Origin: an uncultured Peptococcaceae bacterium
Lineage (GTDB): Bacteria > Bacillota > Desulfitobacteriia > Desulfitobacteriales > Syntrophobotulaceae
Length of the DNA: 11,403 nucleotides
Assembly: GCA_937892995.1 (NCBI GenBank)
Contig: CALBJS010000138.1
Span: 1 to 11,403 of the forward strand
Reading direction: 5' to 3'
The translations under genes and the position numbers were made by a program. The notes beneath the pieces are model-generated. The model was not told the origin of the DNA, made no database searches, and worked only from the letters and a program-made list of their open reading frames with translations. Below are positions 1-6,928 of this stretch, in pieces; position 1 is the first letter of the stretch; each line of letters opens with the position of its first letter.

Positions 1-1130
1 GACGAAGTCTTAATGGAAAAGCTGTGAAAATAACAGCATCTCCCTCCTTGACTCTTCCAGAAATCATAAAGGTTGCAAGAACAATAAAAGGTCTAAATAT
101 GGTGGGGATTGTAGACTCGCACTCCCTAGGTGTTCGTCAAGACTATAAAGAATTACTTGCTAATGGAGTGTTACACTCCTTAGAAGGAGGGGGATATAGA
201 TCAGGTAACTTAGCGATAATTCCTGGAATGGAGACTGAATTAAAGGTTGGCGAAGGACATGCACATTTTTTAGCATTTTTCTCTTCAATCAACCATTTGG
301 AGGAATTTTGTAAAACAATCCAACAATCTGTTCGTAATTGGCAACTAAGCTCGCAGAAGGCCCATCTTGAAGCTAGGGATTGGGTACTAGGTGTTGAAGA
401 AGTAGGGGGAATATGGTTTCCCGCCCATGCTTTTACTCCTCACAAGGGCATCTATGGTTCTTGTTGCGAAAGAATACAGGGTGTTCTGCCAATGCTTCCT
501 AAGGCTCTTGAAATGGGATTGAGTGCAGATAGGAGTATGGCAAGGTGTTTAAGTGAAGTTGATAATATGGTACTCCTGAGTAATTCTGATGCTCATTCCT
601 TAGCTAATATTGCAAGAGAATATAATTGTTTAGAACTTGAAGATAATTCTTTTGACGGGTTAAGCAATTTAATTAAAAATAAAAGGGGCAAAATTATTCA
701 AAATTACGGAATGCATCCCAAAATGGGTAAGTATCATCGATCATATTGTACGTATTGTTCTAGAATAATTGATACCGAGCCACCTGTGCTTAGATGCCCC
801 TATTGTGCTTCACAAAAAATTGTTCTTGGTGTTCTCGATAGACTTACTTTTATTGCGGATCGGAAATTTTCCTTATACGAGGAAGATCATAGTTACGTTT
901 ACCGTGTTCCCTTGGGACTCTTGCCGGGTATAGGGCCAAAAAAATATGCCCAATTGCTCGGAAAATTCGGAACTGAACTGGCAGTCTATCATGATGCAAA
1001 TATTGAAGATCTCATCTCCTTAATAGGGGAAAAAATCGCAACAATTGTGATTCGTGCCCGAGAGGGAGGTCTGGAATTTAGTGCTGGAGGCGGAGGATAT
1101 TTTGGTAAAGTTATAGACATAGTTTACTAA
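1..1130 (+). CDS. Endonuclease Q-like PHP-domain protein (YqxK/TIGR00375 family), 5' end outside window
   Basis: The frame is open to the left edge of the window (reading frame from base 3), and the residues before the GTG at 24 (RSLNGKA, then VKITAS) fit the family N-terminus DLHIHIGR..G.PVKITAS. The gene therefore starts upstream, and GTG24 is not its start; probably only about 10-15 residues are missing. Counting from that GTG, the metal-binding PHP signatures are D31/H33 (VDSHS), E71 (GMETE), H81, H135 (PAHAF) and D189/H191 (NSDAH). A four-cysteine zinc site follows (C242/C245, C258/C261), then a helix-hairpin-helix-like LPGIGPKKYAQLL at 300-312. Characterised endonuclease Q proteins from Thermococcales and Bacillus nick DNA 5' of deaminated bases such as uracil and hypoxanthine. 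The family call is firm; the exact substrate here is inferred. It precedes spoIIM, roughly as yqxK does in Bacillus. Confidence 0.88.
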   Translation, partial: RSLNGKAVKITASPSLTLPEIIKVARTIKGLNMVGIVDSHSLGVRQDYKELLANGVLHSLEGGGYRSGNLAIIPGMETELKVGEGHAHFLAFFSSINHLEEFCKTIQQSVRNWQLSSQKAHLEARDWVLGVEEVGGIWFPAHAFTPHKGIYGSCCERIQGVLPMLPKALEMGLSADRSMARCLSEVDNMVLLSNSDAHSLANIAREYNCLELEDNSFDGLSNLIKNKRGKIIQNYGMHPKMGKYHRSYCTYCSRIIDTEPPVLRCPYCASQKIVLGVLDRLTFIADRKFSLYEEDHSYVYRVPLGLLPGIGPKKYAQLLGKFGTELAVYHDANIEDLISLIGEKIATIVIRAREGGLEFSAGGGGYFGKVIDIVY

Positions 1131-1144
1131 TCCTGGAATATTAT

Positions 1145-1173
1145 TTCTCTGAGGGGACAAGTCTCAGGGAGGT
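1145..1173 (+). promoter_or_regulatory. Hairpin that pairs away the spoIIM ribosome-binding site
   Basis: Bases 1145-1154 can pair with 1162-1171 around a 7-base loop: ten pairs, three of them G-U. The 3' arm contains almost all of the spoIIM Shine-Dalgarno AGGGAGG (1166-1172), which sits 9 bases before the ATG. There is no T-run after the stem, so it is a poor terminator for the upstream gene. Control of spoIIM translation by this fold is an inference. Confidence 0.45.
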
Positions 1174-1181
1174 ATTTCTAT

Positions 1182-1781
1182 ATGAGAAAGATGTTATATT
1201 ATCACATAAAGCAATACTGGGTAATTTATCTGACTCTTAGTTGTGTATTCCTTGCTGGGGGGATATTTGGAGCTGTTGGCGTAGGGGCTTTAGCCCCGGA
1301 AAAGTCGGAAGACCTTTCCAAGTTCTTAAATAAACTTCTTAATGACCAACCTAATATGATAAATACCGCTTTTTTACAACAGATGGCTAAGGATAACTTT
1401 ATAATTATGGCAGGGATTTGGGCATTGGGCTTAACTGTGATTGGTACACCGCTCGTATATCTTATTGTCTTTACTCGGGGATTTGTTCTGGGTTTTACTA
1501 TGGCCTTTATTCTTCAACTAAAAAAGCTAGTAGGTTTAGGACTCGTAGTTATGACAATATTATTTCCCTCAATCTTAATGATTCCCTGTCTTCTTCTAGG
1601 AGCCGGATTAGCCACCATTTTTTCTTTTTTTCTCCTCCAAGGGAAAACGAATGGTGATGTTCTGAAAAAAGATTTTTTTTATTATTGTGCTGCTTCATTA
1701 CTTATTTCGCTCGGTGCAGTAGCCGCCGGTGTACTTCAAGGTTATTTCTCTATTGTTGGTAATCGTTTTTTCGATTTCTAA
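1182..1781 (+). CDS. spoIIM: Stage II sporulation protein M (engulfment complex membrane protein)
   Basis: This 199-residue, very hydrophobic protein is close to the length of B. subtilis SpoIIM (about 214). Likely membrane segments lie at about 14-37, 73-96, 97-112, 118-152 and 165-192, with a short polar loop at 40-70. SpoIIM is the membrane anchor of the SpoIID-SpoIIM-SpoIIP peptidoglycan-remodelling machine, which acts in the mother-cell septal membrane during engulfment. The start is set by AGGGAGG 9 bases upstream of the ATG. It lies 51 bases after the endonuclease Q-like gene and upstream of xerD, which matches the Bacillus neighbourhood, although I see no fur or yqzK between them here. 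The B. subtilis gene is sigma-E dependent; I could not find a convincing sigma-E promoter here. The call rests on membrane topology and context as well as family resemblance. Confidence 0.87.
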   Translation: MRKMLYYHIKQYWVIYLTLSCVFLAGGIFGAVGVGALAPEKSEDLSKFLNKLLNDQPNMINTAFLQQMAKDNFIIMAGIWALGLTVIGTPLVYLIVFTRGFVLGFTMAFILQLKKLVGLGLVVMTILFPSILMIPCLLLGAGLATIFSFFLLQGKTNGDVLKKDFFYYCAASLLISLGAVAAGVLQGYFSIVGNRFFDF

Positions 1782-1790
1782 ATATAAAAA

Positions 1791-1820
1791 CAATAAATTC
1801 TGATTAGCATTGGATATAAT
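1791..1820 (+). promoter_or_regulatory. Possible sigma-A promoter for xerD-deoB-punA-pdp
   Basis: A perfect TATAAT lies at 1815-1820 in the spoIIM-xerD gap. The -35 region about 17 bases upstream (AATAAA around 1792) matches poorly, and TG lies one base too far away for a proper extended -10. This is the only reasonable vegetative promoter between spoIIM and the following operon. It may be weak or need an activator. Confidence 0.38.
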
Positions 1821-1862
1821 TAGATTTTTAAAGAAAACTAATGAATAAACAAAGGGGAACAA

Positions 1863-1895
1863 CTTCCTTGTATAGAAATAATTTAAACAAGGAGG
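1863..1895 (+). promoter_or_regulatory. Hairpin that sequesters the xerD Shine-Dalgarno sequence
   Basis: CTTCCTTGT (1863-1871) pairs with ACAAGGAGG (1887-1895): nine consecutive pairs, one of them G-U, around a 15-base loop. The 3' arm holds the whole AAGGAGG ribosome-binding site of xerD, whose ATG is at 1901. The reading frame is also open upstream, with in-frame starts at ATG 1841 and at TTG 1868 (AAAGGGG lies 10 bases before the latter). Ribosomes starting there would melt the hairpin. The pairing is seen; the regulatory role is inferred. Confidence 0.5.
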
Positions 1896-1900
1896 ATGAT

Positions 1901-2878
1901 ATGGACAAAGTAATTAATAATAAGAATGATTTATTAGAGGATTATTTATACCATTTACGTGCTGAGAAAGGACTCGCAGTTAATACCTGTGGTAATTACA
2001 GAAGAGATTTATATAAATTTGAGGCCTTTTTGCAATTTAAGTCTGAGAATATCTTAGGCTGTAGTACTGCAGATATTTTAGCGTTTATATTAGACGAGAA
2101 AAAAAAAGGCAAATCTGCAAGAACTTTAGCACGTTATATTGCTGCTCTACGAGGTTTATATGGCTATCTTCTTCAAGAGGATAAAATTACTGTTGATCCA
2201 ACAGTTTTTGTTAGCACTCCAAAATTGGAAGAGAAGCTTCCTAATGTTATTTCTGAAAATAAACTGAACGAGGTTATTTCTAAAGAATGTAATCATCAAC
2301 AGGTCCTTATCCAAAGGGATAAAGCCATTATAGAAGTACTATATGGTAGCGGTCTGAGGGTTTCCGAACTAATAAGACTTAGTTTAAACGATATTTCCTT
2401 TAATTTAGGGTTTATTCGTTGTAGGGGAAAAGGAAATAAAGAAAGGATAGTACCGCTTGGAGAGCCTGGGGTAAAAGTAATTGAAGAATATGTTTCATTT
2501 TCCAGACAAATTCTTTTTGCCCGTAATTTAAAACCAACTAGCCTCGATCGGGCTGTTTTGTTTCTAAATTCCAAGGGTAGGCCTCTTTCTCGACAGGGAA
2601 TTTGGCTAATTCTTAAAAAATGGGCTAAGAAAAATAACTTTGATATCAATGTATATCCTCACATCCTAAGACATAGTTTTGCTACTCATCTGCTTGATAA
2701 TGGAGCAGATCTTCGTTCGGTTCAAGAAATGCTTGGTCATGCAGATATATCTACTACTCAAATCTATACTCATCTTTCAAGAAAACGTATTTTAGAAGTA
2801 TTCCGTAAAGCTCATCCAAGAGCAAGGCAAGGAGGGGACAAAGATGGCGAAAAGGGCTATTCTACTAGTGATGGATAG
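1901..2878 (+). CDS. xerD: Site-specific tyrosine recombinase XerD
   Basis: A 325-residue tyrosine recombinase with an N-terminal SAM-like core-binding domain (about 10-105) and a C-terminal catalytic domain (about 120-305). The full catalytic set is present with the spacing of E. coli XerD: R153 (GSGLRVSEL), K177 (RGKGNKERIVPLG), H254 and R257 (HILRHSFATHL), H280 (LGH) and nucleophile Y289 (QIYTHLS). With its partner recombinase it would resolve chromosome dimers at dif during division. ATG 1901 is chosen because a perfect AAGGAGG precedes it and the resulting N-terminus is already slightly longer than usual; the frame extends to ATG 1841, which lacks a good ribosome-binding site. The normal family end is near RKAHPRA, so about 15 residues are an extra tail created by a 35-base overlap with deoB. 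XerD rather than XerC is favoured by the deoB-punA neighbourhood. Confidence 0.9.
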   Translation: MDKVINNKNDLLEDYLYHLRAEKGLAVNTCGNYRRDLYKFEAFLQFKSENILGCSTADILAFILDEKKKGKSARTLARYIAALRGLYGYLLQEDKITVDPTVFVSTPKLEEKLPNVISENKLNEVISKECNHQQVLIQRDKAIIEVLYGSGLRVSELIRLSLNDISFNLGFIRCRGKGNKERIVPLGEPGVKVIEEYVSFSRQILFARNLKPTSLDRAVLFLNSKGRPLSRQGIWLILKKWAKKNNFDINVYPHILRHSFATHLLDNGADLRSVQEMLGHADISTTQIYTHLSRKRILEVFRKAHPRARQGGDKDGEKGYSTSDG

Positions 2879-4019
2879 TGTAGGAATTGGTGAGATGCCA
2901 GATTCATGGGAATATAGTGATCAAGGAAGTAATACTCTGGTCAATATTGCGAAAGCGGTAAAGGGGTTAAGAATCCCTAATCTAGTGCGTTTAGGGATAG
3001 GGAACATAATAGACATTCCTAATACTCCCCCTAATTTCAATCCTGTTGCCAATTACGGAAAAATGGCTCAAATGTCTAAAGGAAAGGATACAACTACTGG
3101 TCATTGGGAATTAGCGGGAATTATCATGAATAAAGCTTTTCCGACTTTCCCCTCAGGATTCCCACAAGAATTTATCCGTAGTTTTGAAAGAAGAATCGGT
3201 CGGGAAATAATTGGTAATGAAGTTGCTTCCGGAACAGAAATTATTCAACGCCTGGGACCAGAACATGTCAGGACTGGAAAGCCGATAGTCTATACTTCTG
3301 CTGACTCGGTTTTTCAAATCGCTGCCCACGAAGAAGTAGTTCCTCTAGAAGATCTTCTGAATATTTGTAAGATAGCAAGAGAAATGCTTGTTGGCAATCT
3401 GAGAGTGTCTCGAGTAATCGCTCGACCTTTTTTAGGACAAGCAGGAGATTATCAAAGAACTGCTAATAGGCATGATTTTTCGATTGAACCGACAGAAAAG
3501 ACTTTGCTGGATTATGTAATTAAAAAAAATCAAGTAGTCTTAGCTGTAGGAAAGATTAATGATATTTTTGCAGGTAGAGGGATTAGCGAATATTCTTCAA
3601 CTAAAGGAAATATGGATGGCATTGCTAAAACTCTAGAATACCTTCATAGAGATGATCCAGGTTTGATAATTACTAACTTAGTGGATTTTGATATGATTTA
3701 TGGTCACAGAAATAATGTCCAAGGCTACGCTCAAGCTTTGGAGGAATTCGATGCTAGGCTTCCTGAAATTTTAGCAACTTTAAAGAGTGAAGATATGTTG
3801 ATCATTACTGCAGATCACGGTTGTGATCCCACGACGGTAAGTACTGACCATTCTCGCGAATATGTCCCTCTACTTGTGTATGGTCATCAATTAAAGTGTG
3901 GGATGGATCTGGGAATCAGAAAAACTTTTGCAGATGTGGGTGCTACGATTGCTGACTATCTAGGCTTGGACCCTTTGCGACACGGAAAAAGCTTTTATAA
4001 AGACATAAAGGGGGATTGA
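2844..4019 (+). CDS. deoB: Phosphopentomutase
   Basis: A 391-residue protein, the usual length for DeoB of the alkaline phosphatase superfamily. It interconverts (deoxy)ribose 1-phosphate and (deoxy)ribose 5-phosphate in the cytoplasm. Metal-site and active-site signatures are all visible: D11 in MDSVGIGEMPD; KDTTTGHWE with T85 as the phosphorylated residue by alignment to Bacillus DeoB; FDMIYGHRNN in the cap/metal region; and the C-terminal TADHGCDPTT...DHSREYVPLL. The ATG follows AAGGAGGGG (2829-2836) that lies inside the end of xerD. The two genes overlap by 35 bases in different frames, so they are co-transcribed and probably translationally coupled. It supplies central metabolism with pentose released by the next two genes. 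Confidence 0.95.
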   Translation: MAKRAILLVMDSVGIGEMPDSWEYSDQGSNTLVNIAKAVKGLRIPNLVRLGIGNIIDIPNTPPNFNPVANYGKMAQMSKGKDTTTGHWELAGIIMNKAFPTFPSGFPQEFIRSFERRIGREIIGNEVASGTEIIQRLGPEHVRTGKPIVYTSADSVFQIAAHEEVVPLEDLLNICKIAREMLVGNLRVSRVIARPFLGQAGDYQRTANRHDFSIEPTEKTLLDYVIKKNQVVLAVGKINDIFAGRGISEYSSTKGNMDGIAKTLEYLHRDDPGLIITNLVDFDMIYGHRNNVQGYAQALEEFDARLPEILATLKSEDMLIITADHGCDPTTVSTDHSREYVPLLVYGHQLKCGMDLGIRKTFADVGATIADYLGLDPLRHGKSFYKDIKGD

Positions 4020-4024
4020 AGTAG

Positions 4025-4858
4025 TTGATTACGGAAAAAAAGATGACTACAAAAATCAATGATGCTAGAGAATATATATCGAAGAAGATTCCGGAAATAC
4101 CGGAATTAGGGATTGTTCTTGGTTCGGGGCTGGGAAATCTTGCGGAGCTAGTCCAGAACCAAATTGTAATTCCGTATAAGGAAATTCCCAATTTTCCTCT
4201 TTCAACAGTACAAGGACATCCTGGAAGACTTGTTTTTGGGTTACTATCTGGCAAACAGGTTATGGTTCTTCAAGGACGCTTTCATTTTTACGAAGGCTAT
4301 GAAATGCATGAAGTTACTTTTCCTGTTAGGCTTATGAAAAATATGGGTATTAAAGGGCTTGTGGTTACGAATGCAGCTGGAGGGATTAACGTGAATTATG
4401 AGCCGGGTGATATTGTTATTATCAATGATCATATTAATTTGATGGGATGTAATCCTTTAAGGGGGGCTAACTACTCTGATCAAGGAGCAAGGTTTCCCGA
4501 TCTAAGTGAAGCTTATAATTCTGAATGGAGAAAAAAAGCCTTAGGGATAATGGGGGAACTTGGGTTAAAGGTGCTGCAAGGTGTCTATGTTGGCGTAAGC
4601 GGTCCGAGTTACGAGACTCCTGCCGAAATTAGATATTTGAGAACTATTGGGGCAGATTTGGTGGGCATGTCTACAGTCCCGGAAGTTATTGTTGCTAATC
4701 ACGGGAGGATGAAAGTCCTAGGAATTTCCTGCGTAACAAATATGGCTGCTGGAATATTGGCTCAAAAGCTTGAACATGCTGAAGTTATTGCTATAACTTC
4801 AAGAATAGAAAAAGTGTTTGTTAGTTTTGTAAAAAAGCTTATTGAGGTGTTGGATTAA
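4025..4858 (+). CDS. punA: Purine-nucleoside phosphorylase (trimeric type)
   Basis: Splits inosine, guanosine and their deoxy forms with phosphate, giving free base and pentose 1-phosphate for DeoB. From the TTG start, signatures are the phosphate loop GSGLG (33-37), GHPG (64-67), QGRFHFYEGY (83-92), TNAAGG (115-120), GPSYETPAE (193-201), VGMSTVPEV (213-221) and N239, all typical of the low-molecular-weight trimeric PNP family. The TTG at 4025 is preceded by AAGGGGGAT (4008-4016) in the end of deoB, only 5 bases after its stop, and is chosen on that basis. An ATG at 4043, with a weaker GGA ahead of it, would give 271 residues and lines up exactly with the start of B. subtilis PupG as I remember it. 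The start therefore remains open between these two. Confidence 0.93.
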   Translation: MITEKKMTTKINDAREYISKKIPEIPELGIVLGSGLGNLAELVQNQIVIPYKEIPNFPLSTVQGHPGRLVFGLLSGKQVMVLQGRFHFYEGYEMHEVTFPVRLMKNMGIKGLVVTNAAGGINVNYEPGDIVIINDHINLMGCNPLRGANYSDQGARFPDLSEAYNSEWRKKALGIMGELGLKVLQGVYVGVSGPSYETPAEIRYLRTIGADLVGMSTVPEVIVANHGRMKVLGISCVTNMAAGILAQKLEHAEVIAITSRIEKVFVSFVKKLIEVLD

Positions 4859-4898
4859 GAACTTATATAGTGTTGAAAGGCTGGGATGGATTAACGAG

Positions 4899-6200
4899 AT
4901 GAGAATGGTCGAAATTATTGAAAAAAAAAGAAATGGCTTAGCCCTATCTAGAGATGAGATAAGATTTGTCATCAAGGGTTATGTAAAAGGGATCATCCCG
5001 GATTACCAGATCTCCGCTTTAGCGATGGCTATTTACTTTAGGGGAATGAAGACAGAGGAGACTTCCGAATTAACGATGGCGATGGTTGAAAGCGGAGAAC
5101 AGGTAGATTTGTCCCTCCTAGGGGGGGCCTCGGTAGACAAGCATAGTTCCGGGGGGGTAGGAGATAAGACCACTTTGATCGTAGCACCACTAGTTGCAGC
5201 CTGTGGTCTTCCTGTAGCTAAAATGTCAGGGCGAGGTCTTGGACATACTGGTGGTACTATAGATAAGCTGTCAGCAATACCAGGTTTCCGGGCAGAAATG
5301 AGTCAAACTAGTTTCCTAAAGCAAGTTCAAAAAATAGGGATATCAATAATTTCTCAGACAGGTGACTTAGTTCCAGCAGATAAGAAATTATATGCTTTAC
5401 GTGACGTTACGGCAACCGTTGATTCGATTCCATTAATTGCTTCTTCAATTATGAGTAAAAAAATAGCGTCTGGTGCGAAAGGTATAGTTTTAGATGTAAA
5501 ATATGGCTCCGGTGCTTTTATGTCTTCAGTAAAAGAAGCAGAAGAACTTGCCCAAAACATGGTGGCGATCGGGAAAAACCTTGGTCGAGATACAGTTGCT
5601 GTACTTAGTAATATGGAACAACCTCTAGGCAATGCGGTCGGGAATAGTATAGAGGTGCTTGAGGCCATAGATTCTCTTCAAGGCCGTGGGCCTTCGGATC
5701 TCATGGAAGTATCTTTAGAATTAGCAAGCTGGATGCTTCTTCTCGGGAAAAAGGCTAATTCGCTTCAAGAAGCTAGATTAATGTTAGAAGAAGTGCTTGA
5801 TAATAGAAAGGCCTGGGATAAATTTTTAGAGTTTATAGCTGCACAAGGTGGAGATACCGATATGGTAAGTAGGAAAAAGCTTTTATTAGCCCCGCTTAAT
5901 GTAGAATTTAAAGCAACTCAAACTGGATATATTGAGAGCATAGATGCTCGAAAAATAGGAATTAGTGCCATGATTTTGGGGGCGGGAAGAGAGACAAAAG
6001 ATAGTAAAATTGATTTTGGAGCAGGGATTCTCCTCCTCAAGAAACGTGGTGATTTAATAATCAAAGATGAACCTATTCTTTGCTTCTATACATCTTCTGC
6101 AGATAGAATCCAACCAACTTTTGAATTATTAACTAAGGCGATAAAGTTCAGTGATAATCCACCATCAGTTTTGCCTATGGTTACTAAAGTAATATTTTGA
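4899..6200 (+). CDS. pdp: Pyrimidine-nucleoside phosphorylase
   Basis: Phosphorolysis of uridine, thymidine and deoxyuridine to base plus pentose 1-phosphate. The protein is 433 residues, the same as Bacillus Pdp. It has an alpha N-terminal domain (about 1-66), the glycosyltransferase/phosphorylase domain (about 75-300) and the C-terminal PYNP domain (about 345-420). The phosphate site KHSSGGVGDKT starts at residue 81 and the family signature AKMSGRGLGHTGGTIDKL lies at 107-124. The pyrimidine-binding residues R168, S183 and K187 are in place. The open frame extends upstream to 4842, overlapping punA, but homology (MRMVxII start) places the true ATG at 4899, with a modest GGGATGG before it. 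It completes the deoB-punA-pdp operon. In B. subtilis pdp sits elsewhere, with deoC-nupC. Confidence 0.95.
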   Translation: MRMVEIIEKKRNGLALSRDEIRFVIKGYVKGIIPDYQISALAMAIYFRGMKTEETSELTMAMVESGEQVDLSLLGGASVDKHSSGGVGDKTTLIVAPLVAACGLPVAKMSGRGLGHTGGTIDKLSAIPGFRAEMSQTSFLKQVQKIGISIISQTGDLVPADKKLYALRDVTATVDSIPLIASSIMSKKIASGAKGIVLDVKYGSGAFMSSVKEAEELAQNMVAIGKNLGRDTVAVLSNMEQPLGNAVGNSIEVLEAIDSLQGRGPSDLMEVSLELASWMLLLGKKANSLQEARLMLEEVLDNRKAWDKFLEFIAAQGGDTDMVSRKKLLLAPLNVEFKATQTGYIESIDARKIGISAMILGAGRETKDSKIDFGAGILLLKKRGDLIIKDEPILCFYTSSADRIQPTFELLTKAIKFSDNPPSVLPMVTKVIF

Positions 6201-6269
6201 AAGCTAGGAATTGGAACAATAACTTTATATAATTAATATTAAATCTAGGGGAATGAATATTTGCTTTTT

Positions 6270-6297
6270 AGGAATCTAAAACAGGTTCCTTTTTTTT
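6270..6297 (+). terminator. Intrinsic terminator of the xerD-deoB-punA-pdp operon
   Basis: AGGAATC (6270-6276) pairs with GGTTCCT (6284-6290), seven pairs with one G-U, around a 7-base loop, and is followed directly by seven T (6291-6297). It lies 69 bases after the pdp stop and separates the nucleoside operon from the next gene. Confidence 0.82.
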
Positions 6298-6309
6298 GCC
6301 AAGGTTAAA

Positions 6310-6339
6310 TTAAAATTAAGGGCTTCATAAACATATAAA
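6310..6339 (+). promoter_or_regulatory. Weak candidate promoter for the CoA-binding-fold gene
   Basis: TTAAAA (6310-6315, four of six to the sigma-A -35) lies 18 bases before TATAAA (6334-6339). The position between the terminator and the gene is sensible, but the region is very AT-rich and the match could be chance. Confidence 0.22.
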
Positions 6340-6375
6340 GATGGTAAAAAAACAAGATGATAGGGGCTGGGATTC

Positions 6376-6864
6376 ATGAAAGGAACAACAAGAAAAGTAT
6401 TTAAAATGGCAGGGGGGCTTGATACAAGCATGGTCTATGCCGTATACACAAATGCTGATCGTCTACTAAAACATAGGCACGCTTGGAAAGTATGGCATAC
6501 TCTTAAGGATTTTGGCTGCAGAGTATACGTAGTAGCTCCTGATATGATTATTTTTGAAGGAAGTAAAATCTATTCTGATTTGATTAGTTTAAAAGGTAAG
6601 GTAGACGTTATCATACCTTGCCTCAGGTTGGAGTATTTGGGTGACCTTGTAAAGAACACTGCAATGATAGGTGCAAAATTTATTTGGTTTCAAGAAAATA
6701 ATTGGTCTCCAGAATTAGATGCCCAATGTAGTGAGAAAGACATAGATGTTATTAGAGGGTGTGTTTTAAAACATAAAATATATAAAAAACCATTTGCAAT
6801 CTTTAATCCATGTTTTTGGCATGGTTGGAAGGAAAAAAAAGTTCCAAACAAGTATCAAAAGTAA
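6376..6864 (+). CDS. CoA-binding-domain protein (YccU-like, CoA_binding_2 fold), function unknown
   Basis: A 162-residue single-domain protein. The pattern is that of the small CoA-binding Rossmann family: a first strand and helix (YAVYTNADRLLKHRHAWKVW, 21-40), a second strand (RVYVVAP), EGSKIYSDLISL at 61-72, VDVIIPC at 76-82, a helix, then GAKFIWFQE (99-107) and a final strand VIRGCVLKH (125-133), where relatives have VMDRC. It carries five cysteines (48, 82, 118, 129, 146), with C129 at the conserved position. The C-terminal NPCFWHG motif is an extra. Proteins of this fold bind CoA or acyl-CoA; no reaction can be assigned. It stands alone between the pdp terminator and the dacF promoter and is not part of the Bacillus version of this block. 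The ATG has only GGGG-type sequence upstream; the next in-frame ATG (6406) has nothing better. Confidence 0.75.
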   Translation: MKGTTRKVFKMAGGLDTSMVYAVYTNADRLLKHRHAWKVWHTLKDFGCRVYVVAPDMIIFEGSKIYSDLISLKGKVDVIIPCLRLEYLGDLVKNTAMIGAKFIWFQENNWSPELDAQCSEKDIDVIRGCVLKHKIYKKPFAIFNPCFWHGWKEKKVPNKYQK

Positions 6865-6888
6865 TTATTTTCGTCCAAATAAAAGTTC

Positions 6889-6913
6889 AAATATCTAATG
6901 TAAATATCTAATG
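6889..6913 (+). repeat. Tandem 12-base direct repeat, 13-base period, upstream of the dacF promoter
   Basis: AAATATCTAATG occurs identically at 6889-6900 and 6902-6913, separated by a single T. It ends about 15 bases before the proposed -35 of dacF. A binding site for a regulator is possible, but in AT-rich DNA it could also be a neutral duplication. Confidence 0.6.
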
Positions 6914-6928
6914 ATAGGAAAATATTCA

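Noticed and set aside
1136..1142. GAATATT resembling a sigma-E -35 before spoIIM
   Set aside because: No CATACA-like -10 lies 13-16 bases downstream (the sequence there is ACAAGTCT), so it is not a convincing promoter.
1841..1900. Extended xerD N-terminus from ATG 1841
   Set aside because: No Shine-Dalgarno precedes ATG 1841, while ATG 1901 has a perfect AAGGAGG and already gives a full family N-terminus.
2296..2649. Open frame on the minus strand inside xerD, and similar ones inside punA, pdp, dacF and the spoIIA genes
   Set aside because: Their translations show no family features and they lie wholly within well-supported genes, so they are shadows.
4842..4898. Extended pdp N-terminus overlapping punA
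   Set aside because: The added residues have no counterpart in Pdp proteins; the MRMVEII start at 4899 matches the family.
6246..6278. Eight-codon mini-ORF (MNICFLGI) running into the terminator stem, like an attenuator leader peptide
   Set aside because: The AGGGG before its ATG is only about two bases away, it has no run of a regulatory codon, and no alternative antiterminator fold is evident.
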